Source of the DNA: Spirochaetota bacterium
Lineage (GTDB): Bacteria > Spirochaetota > Spirochaetia > Treponematales > Rectinemataceae
NCBI GenBank assembly: GCA_008080685.1
Contig: VKGY01000018.1
Span: 14,534-63,641 of the forward strand
Direction: 5' to 3'
DNA: 49,108 bases
A program made the position numbers and the translations under genes. Position 1 is the first letter of the stretch, and every line of letters begins with the position of its first letter. Below are positions 42,969 through 49,108 of the stretch, one piece after another. Below the pieces are notes generated by a model. That model was not told the origin of the DNA. It saw only the letters and a program-made list of their open reading frames with translations, and searched no databases.

Positions 42969-43520
42969 ATGAAAAAAACTTTTCTCCTCTGCGCTCTGTT
43001 CTTAGCATTCGCGGCTTCGGTTTCAGGCCAACAAGGCCTGGCGTTCGCAGAAAAGCCGGCCCTCGTCACCTCCATCGGCCAAAGCGCCGATTTTGAAATG
43101 ATCAAGGTGCTTCTCTCCAGGGCTAAGATCGCTTTTACCGCCGATCCCCTGATAAAGGCCGAGGGGCTCAACGCTTCGTCCAAGACGCTGATACTTGTCG
43201 TCGGAGCCAGTTCCAAAGGACTTGGCGCTGCGGGCATCAGCGCGGAGGATGAACTGAAGCGAACCAACGCCCTCCTGAAAAAAGCAAAAGAACTCAAGAT
43301 GAGCGTGATCACCCTGCACGTGGGCGGTGCTTCGCGCCGCGGCGCCATGTCCGATACGTTGATCAAGTCCTGCATGGCCGCCTCGGACTACGCCATTGTA
43401 GTCGCCTCGGGAGACGAGGATGGACTTTTCACCGCTCTGGCTGCCCAAGCCAAGATAGCCCTGACCAAGGTGGAGCGCTTGTCCTCCGCTGGAGCGCCCT
43501 TGGCGGCGGCGTTCAAATAA
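42969..43520 (+). CDS. Small exported protein (DUF6305-like)
   Basis: 183 residues. Signal peptide MKKTFLLCALFLAFAASVSG, then an alpha/beta domain that may be Rossmann-like: ALVTSIGQSADFEMIKVLL, TLILVVGASSKGLGAAGIS, VITLHVGGASRRG, DYAIVVASGDEDG. The pattern fits small periplasmic proteins annotated DUF6305, from memory and without a search. Function unknown. First gene of a four-gene set with two zinc amidohydrolases and GGT, so it probably takes part in handling the same exported substrate. AAGGGA precedes the ATG. Confidence 0.7.
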   Translation: MKKTFLLCALFLAFAASVSGQQGLAFAEKPALVTSIGQSADFEMIKVLLSRAKIAFTADPLIKAEGLNASSKTLILVVGASSKGLGAAGISAEDELKRTNALLKKAKELKMSVITLHVGGASRRGAMSDTLIKSCMAASDYAIVVASGDEDGLFTALAAQAKIALTKVERLSSAGAPLAAAFK

Positions 43521-43540
43521 GAGGCTTCTAGGAGATACGC

Positions 43541-44638
43541 ATGCATACGCGAAAATCCGTAGCCCTGGCCGCGGCGGCGCTCTTGTTTTTTTGTCTTTCC
43601 GTCCCCTCTCTCAGCGCCCAGGATATCCGCGGCCGTTACCTGATACAGCACGACTACCGCCCTTCCGATGGCCTTGCCAGGATAGGCTGGCTTTCGGACT
43701 ACTACCCCGGATTGCTCGGAACTCCGGGAGACAGCAAGGTGTACTATTTCGAAGGATCAAAACCCGGCGGCACTCTCTTTATAGGCGGTGGAACCCATGG
43801 GAACGAGATCGCCGGCATCATGGCTGCTGTGCTGTTGATCGAAAACCTGAAGGTGGAAGCCGGACGGGTCATTGTAGTGCCCAACATGAACAATTCCGCG
43901 GTGAGCCACCAGGAAAAAGAATCTCTCCTGCCCTCCTATACCACCCGCGGACCGGCGTGGATCAGCATTCAAAGCCCCAGCGGGCAAAGGTTTTTCAAGT
44001 ACGGTTCTCGCTGCACAAACCTCGCCCACCAGGGCGTGCCCGACCCCGCTGGCGGCTATGTGCACCCGGACAGCAACGAAGCTCCCTTGCCTGCTTGGGA
44101 GTTCAGGAACCTCAATAGGGCCTATCCCGGAAGGATTGATTCCGGGCTTACCCAGAAGATAGCCTATGCGGTGACCCAGGTGCTTATCCGCGAGAAGGTG
44201 GATATCGCCTTCGATTATCACGAAGCCGACGCAGGCGGGCGCTTGGCGAATATGATGGTAGCCAATCCAAAGAATATCGGTACCGCCGCCGCCGCGCTTT
44301 TCGACCTTGAGCTGGATCATGGCCTCTCCCTCAAACTGGAGCCTTCCAATATGGAGTTCCGAGGCCTTTCGCACCGCGAATGGGGCGCCGGGACAGATGC
44401 CCAAGCCTTTCTCACCGAGACCCCCAACCCTGGAATGGTCGAAAACGCTCCTCCCGATGTGGATGTGGTCAACGATCCCAAAAATCCCTTAGGCTCGAGG
44501 GTGGCGAAGCATATCTACAGCACCCTCGCGGTGGCGAGGGTCTATGGAGAATCCAATCCTGGGAGGATGATTCTAATGTCCGGGCTTCCGGCTTATGAGG
44601 ACCTTGCCAGCCAAGGCCTCGGCCCTTATTTGAGATAG
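43541..44638 (+). CDS. Exported succinylglutamate desuccinylase/aspartoacylase-family zinc hydrolase
   Basis: 365 residues with a signal peptide (LAAAALLFFCLSVPSLSA). Zinc-site motifs of the M14-like AstE/AspA family: IGGGTHGNEIAG (His, Glu), FRNLNRAYPG, and AFDYHEADAGG (His and nearby Glu). Late conserved elements FRGLSHREWGAGTDAQAFLTETPNPG are shared with the second copy at 46384. It would cleave an amide bond of an N-acyl or gamma-linked amino acid in the periplasm; the substrate is inferred only from the GGT next door. GGAG lies upstream. Confidence 0.82.
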   Translation: MHTRKSVALAAAALLFFCLSVPSLSAQDIRGRYLIQHDYRPSDGLARIGWLSDYYPGLLGTPGDSKVYYFEGSKPGGTLFIGGGTHGNEIAGIMAAVLLIENLKVEAGRVIVVPNMNNSAVSHQEKESLLPSYTTRGPAWISIQSPSGQRFFKYGSRCTNLAHQGVPDPAGGYVHPDSNEAPLPAWEFRNLNRAYPGRIDSGLTQKIAYAVTQVLIREKVDIAFDYHEADAGGRLANMMVANPKNIGTAAAALFDLELDHGLSLKLEPSNMEFRGLSHREWGAGTDAQAFLTETPNPGMVENAPPDVDVVNDPKNPLGSRVAKHIYSTLAVARVYGESNPGRMILMSGLPAYEDLASQGLGPYLR

Positions 44639-44716
44639 GATCCGCCAAGTATCTTTTCTTTGGTTTTCAGGGCGGCGCCTCGCTGCGCGGCCAATATTTC
44701 TATAGGAGGATTGTCG

Positions 44717-46384
44717 ATGAAGGGACTTAAACGATGCATTTCAATAGCCCTGGTGGCGCTGTTTTTAGCCGCAAGCCTTGGGATCACTTTTGCCCAGAAG
44801 GCGCCGACTGTCATTCCCGAGGTGGTCTCCAGCCAAGGCATGGTCGCCTCAGCCCATCCTTTGGCATCCCAGATAGGGCTGGGCATCCTCAAAGCCGGTG
44901 GAAACGCTGTGGACGCGGTGGTAGCCACAGCCTTCGCCAACAGCGTGGTCGAGCCGAACGCCAACGGGATTGGCGGAGAAGGCTACATTGTCATCTACCT
45001 GAAGGGGGAGAACAAGGCAACCTCCATCGACTACCGCAGCCGTGCTTCCTTCAACAAGGCGGCGCCGGATGAGAGATGGCCCGCCGCGGGGCACAGGAGC
45101 GTGGCGGTTCCCGGCACCGTGGCCGGTTTGGCCCTGGCGCTGGAAAAATACGGCACCATGAGCCTTGCCCAGGTCATAGCGCCCGCTATCAAATTGGCCG
45201 AGGAAGGCTTTGTGGTGAGCGAAACCCTCGCAGGGGTCATTGCGGACAACTTCAAGCGCGCCATGCCCAACGCCTATCTCATGTCCATAATCGCTCCCAG
45301 CGGCCTCCCGCTTGAGGCTGGCGAAATCTACAAGAACCCCGACTTGGCAAAAACCTTGCGACTCATCGCCCAGGAAGGATCGGACGCCTTCTACAAGGGC
45401 GAGATCGCCAAGGCCATAGCCGCGGATATGAAGGCCAACAAAGGCCTGATCGACGAAAACGACCTGGCCACCTACAAGGCCATCGAGCGCGAGCCCGCGA
45501 GCGGAACGTACCGAGGTTACGACATCGTCTCCGCGCCGGCGCCTGTGGGGGGATTCCTCCTCATCCAGTCCTTGAACATGCTGGAAAACTACAACCTCAA
45601 ATTCCTCGGTTTCGACTCGGCCATGAAGCTCCACCTATTCTCAGAAGTCCTCGCCCGTGCCTTCGACGATTACTACGACGTGCTGGGCGATCCCGACTTC
45701 GTGGACGTCCCCATGAAAGCCCTGACGTCCCAGGGATACGCGAACGCCAAGGCAGCCTCCATCAAGCTGGACGCAATGACCCTCAAGTACGAGAAGGTTA
45801 ACCCCAACAGCGAGCATTGGAGCACCACCCACATGTCCGTGGTGGACAAGGCTGGCAACGTGGTCGCCCTCACCCAGACCCTGTCCAGTTTCTTCGGCGC
45901 CGCCGTGGCCGTTCCTGGCACGGGAATCATCCTCAACAACGAGATGGGCAATTTCAACGGCAAGAAGGGCTCTTCCGCCTATCTTCCCGGCAAGCGCATG
46001 AACACGACAATCGCGCCTACCCTCATCATGAAGGACGGCCAGTCATTCGCCACCTTGGGAACCCCTGGTGCCATGAGAATTATCCCAACCCTTACCCAGA
46101 TCGTCACCAATCTCATCGACTATGGTATGGGAATCCAGGAAGCCATCGAAGCCCCGCGCATGTACTGCACCTATCTCCAGGGACCGGGGAAAACCACCAT
46201 AGAACTCGAAGGAGCCCTTTTCCCCAAGAAAACCTTGGATGACCTAACGCTCCTCGGCTACAAGGTCAAAAGCTACGACAAGCGCGATCTCTACTTCGGC
46301 GGCGTACAAGGGATCATTATAAAAGAGGGCAAACTCTATGGCGGCGCCGATCCCCGCAGGGACGGGGCTGTCTTCGGGTATTGA
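44717..46384 (+). CDS. ggt: Gamma-glutamyltranspeptidase
   Basis: Periplasmic N-terminal nucleophile hydrolase that cleaves gamma-glutamyl bonds, as in glutathione. 555 residues with signal peptide ISIALVALFLAASLGITFA. Family marks: GGNAVDAVVATAFANSVVEP, GIGGEGYIVIYL, the autoprocessing site HWSTTHMSVVD with the catalytic Thr at the start of the small subunit, and LTQTLSSFFGA. The expected Arg-rich motif is present as IDYRSRA. GGAGGA lies 6 bp before the ATG. Overlaps the next gene by one base. Confidence 0.95.
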   Translation: MKGLKRCISIALVALFLAASLGITFAQKAPTVIPEVVSSQGMVASAHPLASQIGLGILKAGGNAVDAVVATAFANSVVEPNANGIGGEGYIVIYLKGENKATSIDYRSRASFNKAAPDERWPAAGHRSVAVPGTVAGLALALEKYGTMSLAQVIAPAIKLAEEGFVVSETLAGVIADNFKRAMPNAYLMSIIAPSGLPLEAGEIYKNPDLAKTLRLIAQEGSDAFYKGEIAKAIAADMKANKGLIDENDLATYKAIEREPASGTYRGYDIVSAPAPVGGFLLIQSLNMLENYNLKFLGFDSAMKLHLFSEVLARAFDDYYDVLGDPDFVDVPMKALTSQGYANAKAASIKLDAMTLKYEKVNPNSEHWSTTHMSVVDKAGNVVALTQTLSSFFGAAVAVPGTGIILNNEMGNFNGKKGSSAYLPGKRMNTTIAPTLIMKDGQSFATLGTPGAMRIIPTLTQIVTNLIDYGMGIQEAIEAPRMYCTYLQGPGKTTIELEGALFPKKTLDDLTLLGYKVKSYDKRDLYFGGVQGIIIKEGKLYGGADPRRDGAVFGY

Positions 46385-47463
46385 TGGCATACTACAAGGC
46401 ACACAGCGTGGGGTATTGTCCTTTGCTTTCATTCTTAGGCTTGGCCCTGGCCCTTTTATCCGCCTCGGCCCAAGCTCCTTCCCAAGGGCTTTCTCAGGCT
46501 CGGCACCCCGCCTTCCTGGCCGCCATGGCGGAGCAAAGGCCTGGGAAGGCTGTGTCCAGGATAGGGGCCCTCTCGGAGTACCAGCCCGCCCTCAAGGGGA
46601 CTGCCCTGGACAGTCCGGTGTATTTCATCGAACCTCAGGATCCAAATCCCGCCTTACCAGCCATCCTCATCCTCGGCGGCTCCCACGGCGACGAAATCGC
46701 AGGCGTCGCCGCCGCCTCGCTCTTCGTTTCCTGGGCGAGGCCTTCAGCCGCACGGCTCATCGTAGTCCCCAGGGCGAACGCCTCAGCCGCCACCTGGCCG
46801 GACCCGGACAGGCCTGGACCCCAGGCGGTGTACATTTCCGGCGCCTCGGGAGACAGGAGTTTTAGATATGGTTCCCGCCTTACCAAGCCCGAGGACGAAA
46901 CCACGCCTGAACTAAGCCTGGCGGACCGGGATTTGCGCAACTTGAATCGCCTGCATCCCGGCGACGCCCAGGGTTCCAAAACAGCCCAGGCAGCGGCGGC
47001 CATCTTTGCGCTCATAATAAAAGAGAACGTAAAGGCAGCCTTCGACCTCCACGAAGCAAGCCCCGTATCCGGCCTGGCGTGGAATATCATCGCCCACCCT
47101 AAAAACCTGACCTACGCGGCTATGGGGATACTCGCCGCGGACGAGAGGGGGGTGAGGATGGTCCTCGACCAATCCAGGGATACGCATCGCGGGCTTTCGC
47201 ACCGCGAGTGGGGCCAGGGCAGCGAGACGGCTGCCTACCTCATCGAAACCCTTAATCCCGGCCAGGTTTCAGGAGGTAGGGCGGATATGGATCATCTGGA
47301 CAATGCCGTCGCCCCCTTGTGGAAGCGGGTTGGCATCCAGGTCGAAACTGTCTTGGCCATCCTCTCGGCCCACTCCGAGATGGACAGTCAGGCCGGCTGG
47401 GCGGAGATCCGAGGGATGCCCGGCTTGGAAGACCTCAAGCATGAATTTACTAAGTACTTCTGA
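46384..47463 (+). CDS. Second exported AstE/AspA-family zinc hydrolase
   Basis: 359 residues, paralogous to the gene at 43541: ILILGGSHGDEIAG, LRNLNRLHPGD, AAFDLHEASPVSG, and HRGLSHREWGQGSETAAYLIETLNPG. The N-terminal hydrophobic stretch CPLLSFLGLALALLSASAQA is signal-peptide-like. The ATG at 46384 overlaps the ggt stop codon (TGATG). The two paralogues flank ggt, suggesting they act on products or variants of the same gamma-glutamyl substrate pool. Confidence 0.82.
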   Translation: MAYYKAHSVGYCPLLSFLGLALALLSASAQAPSQGLSQARHPAFLAAMAEQRPGKAVSRIGALSEYQPALKGTALDSPVYFIEPQDPNPALPAILILGGSHGDEIAGVAAASLFVSWARPSAARLIVVPRANASAATWPDPDRPGPQAVYISGASGDRSFRYGSRLTKPEDETTPELSLADRDLRNLNRLHPGDAQGSKTAQAAAAIFALIIKENVKAAFDLHEASPVSGLAWNIIAHPKNLTYAAMGILAADERGVRMVLDQSRDTHRGLSHREWGQGSETAAYLIETLNPGQVSGGRADMDHLDNAVAPLWKRVGIQVETVLAILSAHSEMDSQAGWAEIRGMPGLEDLKHEFTKYF

Positions 47464-47824
47464 AGTCGCAGTCCTGATAAAGGAATTCCTAGGACCACTC
47501 CATCCCTTGGCAAAGTGGGTTGCCTTCCTCGCTGGAACTTCCGCGCCCATGGAAGCAATCTCCGAAGCGGAGGAAGAGTTCGGCATGCTCGGCGATCCTA
47601 GCTCCCTGGATGGATCGGATTCGGCCCTCCTGCTTTGGCTTGGCAGGGGAGGGGGAAGCCAGCTTGTGCTGAAGCTTCCCTCCGGGCGATATAGGATAGA
47701 ATATTGGGCCTCCCGGAGCGAAAGCCCCCTAGGAGTCGAAATCGCCTGCGCTCCTTCCCTTGTCATAAGCCCTCCTTGCAGCAGACCCTTGGCTGCCCTT
47801 GTCAGGAAGCTTTCTTCGCATTGA
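47441..47824 (+). CDS. Hypothetical protein
   Basis: 127 residues, overlapping the end of the preceding gene by 23 bp. It shows a beta-rich C-terminal half (GGSQLVLKLPSGRYRIEYW, GVEIACAPSLVISPP) that looks like a small beta-sandwich, and an acidic middle. I recognise no family. No strong ribosome site is visible; the overlap suggests coupling. The stop coincides with the prs promoter. It could be a non-coding tail, but codon use looks like that of its neighbours. Confidence 0.5.
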   Translation: MNLLSTSEVAVLIKEFLGPLHPLAKWVAFLAGTSAPMEAISEAEEEFGMLGDPSSLDGSDSALLLWLGRGGGSQLVLKLPSGRYRIEYWASRSESPLGVEIACAPSLVISPPCSRPLAALVRKLSSH

Positions 47825-47847
47825 CAAAACGACGGCCGAAGTATAGT
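47821..47847 (+). promoter_or_regulatory. Promoter of prs
   Basis: TTGACA (47821-47826) and TATAGT (47842-47847) with a short 15-bp spacer, 35 bp before the prs ATG. Confidence 0.55.
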
Positions 47848-47882
47848 TTTGAAACACACCTTCTCTCCAAGGCGGCATTCCC

Positions 47883-49108
47883 ATGAGTTTTTCTGATCCC
47901 ACGAAAATGGGCATCCTCGCTTGTCCCGGCGCAGAGGCCTTCGCCGACCAAGTGATCCGCAAGCTGGCCGGCATCTACAAGCGAAGGTTCGACAGAAAGA
48001 CCCAAGCCTTGGCCGCCCGATACCACATTAGCCAAGAACTCGCCATCCGGAAGATCAATTTCGCCAACGATTCCAATTCCTCCTCGGTGTACATACCCGG
48101 ATTGGTGGACAAATATAGACCACCTCAATTCAAGATCAACGCCCGGCATACCTTCTTCGCTAACGGAGAGATAAAAACCGAAATCCTGGAATCGGTGCGC
48201 GGCAAGGATCTCTTCATCTTCCAGGACATCGAAAATCACCAACCCATCGCCTTCAACGACGGCAGCGTGCACCGCACCATGTCGGTGAACGACCATATCT
48301 TCAACCTATTCGTCACCGTGGACGCGGCGATGCAGGCGGGAGCCAACCGCATCAACTTGGTCCTGCCCATGTACCCATATTCCCGGCAGCATAAAAAGAA
48401 GGGGAGGGAAGGACTCACCGCCGCCCGGATCGGCGTCATGCTGGAAAACCTGGGCGTCTCCCGGATTATCACCCTGGACATCCATTCCCGGGAGATAGAA
48501 AACTGCTTCGACAAGCTACGGCTTGAAAACCTCCACGCCTCCTTCCAGATTATTGAAAAGCTAATGTCCCTCGTGGATATCCAGACCGAACCCCTTGTTG
48601 TCCTGGCCCCCGACACCGGCGCCGTGGATCGCAACAAATTCTACGCCAACGCCCTCCAGCGCCCCCTAGCCCTGCTATATAAGGAGCGGGATTATTCCAA
48701 GGTCACCAAAAGCGCCACCGAGTCCAACATCAGCGAGATGCGGCTTTTGGGAAACGTCGAGGGAAAGACCGTCTTCATGGCCGACGACATGATCGGCACC
48801 GGAGGAACCCTCCTCAAGGGCATGAAGAACCTCAAGGAACTGGGAGCCAGCAAGGTTATCTGCGCCGTGTCCCTGCCCCTTTTCAACGGCCGGGCAATCG
48901 AGGATTTCGACGAAGGCTACCGCCAAGGCCTATTCTATAGGATAATCGGAACCAACGCGGTATTCCACAGGGAATTGCTCCAGAAAGAATGGTACATCCA
49001 CGCAGATGTGACGGGTCTTTTCGCCCAGATTATAAGCCTGGTGCATCACGACAAATCCCTCTCGTCACTTCTGGACAACAGGGACGTCGTAGCTAGGCTG
49101 ATTAAGAA
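47883..49108 (+). CDS. prs: Ribose-phosphate diphosphokinase (PRPP synthetase), 3' end outside window
   Basis: Makes PRPP from ribose 5-phosphate and ATP for nucleotide, His and Trp synthesis. 408 codons are visible and the frame is open at the window edge. It is longer than the usual 310-320-residue enzyme, with an N-terminal extension (SFSDPTKMGILACPGAEAFA...). Core motifs: FANGEIKTEI, LPMYPYSRQHKKKGREGLTAA, LDIHSREIENCF, VLAPDTGAVDRNKFYA, and the PRPP-binding loop VFMADDMIGTGGTLLKG. AAGGCGG lies upstream of the ATG. The long form resembles the one I associate with spirochaetes. Confidence 0.94.
   Translation, partial: MSFSDPTKMGILACPGAEAFADQVIRKLAGIYKRRFDRKTQALAARYHISQELAIRKINFANDSNSSSVYIPGLVDKYRPPQFKINARHTFFANGEIKTEILESVRGKDLFIFQDIENHQPIAFNDGSVHRTMSVNDHIFNLFVTVDAAMQAGANRINLVLPMYPYSRQHKKKGREGLTAARIGVMLENLGVSRIITLDIHSREIENCFDKLRLENLHASFQIIEKLMSLVDIQTEPLVVLAPDTGAVDRNKFYANALQRPLALLYKERDYSKVTKSATESNISEMRLLGNVEGKTVFMADDMIGTGGTLLKGMKNLKELGASKVICAVSLPLFNGRAIEDFDEGYRQGLFYRIIGTNAVFHRELLQKEWYIHADVTGLFAQIISLVHHDKSLSSLLDNRDVVARLIK

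Overview
The window looks like a chromosome segment of a moderately high-GC bacterium, most likely a spirochaete (Treponema/Spirochaeta-like). That placement is inferred from gene content: an unusually long ribose-phosphate diphosphokinase, a sensory-type [FeFe]-hydrogenase locus with a DRTGG protein and an anti-sigma-type ATPase, a divergent pyruvate kinase, and sugar ABC operons without their own ATPase. No 16S rRNA is present to confirm it.

Layout. 1-10.4 kb: sensor histidine kinase, transketolase and uvrC (minus), then pyk and a membrane GGDEF protein (plus), a yigZ remnant, and a YgiQ-type radical SAM protein (minus). 10.5-16.2 kb: alkaline phosphatase, a small membrane-anchored nuclease-like protein, a solute-binding-like lipoprotein, a YhcC-type radical SAM gene, acylphosphatase, an atypical SDR and MtfA. 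16.2-19.8 kb: stable-RNA and DNA-maintenance block with tRNA-Ser(TGA), Ser(GCT), Arg(GCG), Ser(CGA), Ser(GGA), the SRP RNA, dnaX, ybaB and recR. 19.8-21.8 kb: DRTGG protein, anti-sigma-type ATPase and sensory hydrogenase. 21.8-29.2 kb: an (alpha/alpha)6-barrel glycosidase, then a minus-strand run of acyl-CoA synthetase, M20 peptidase, HAD hydrolase, archaeal-type UMP kinase and a DUF1707 protein.

29.3-42.5 kb is a carbohydrate island. A plus-strand operon has the same gene set as Escherichia coli ycjNOPQRS plus ycjM: binding protein, two permeases, MDR dehydrogenase, TIM-barrel epimerase, Gfo/Idh dehydrogenase and GH13_18 phosphorylase. In E. coli YcjQRS interconvert D-glucosides and D-gulosides through 3-keto sugars, and YcjM phosphorolyses glucosylglycerate. 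Facing it are a debranching-like glucosidase, a ROK repressor and a GH36 enzyme. A perfect 14-bp-arm palindrome just after the promoter of the first operon is the likely repressor site. 42.9-47.5 kb encodes an exported gamma-glutamyltranspeptidase flanked by two related zinc amidohydrolases and a small exported protein. The window ends inside prs.

The most striking property is that at least nine genes between 1 and 42.5 kb appear to have lost an internal stretch, from about 19 nt to over 300 nt, while both flanks remain clearly recognisable: histidine kinase, tkt, yigZ, phoA, yhcC, DRTGG protein, ycjP, GH36 and debranching enzyme. Neighbouring genes are intact. This is either real small-deletion decay or an assembly/amplification artefact; the sequence alone cannot decide. 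Several junctions lie inside short inverted repeats.
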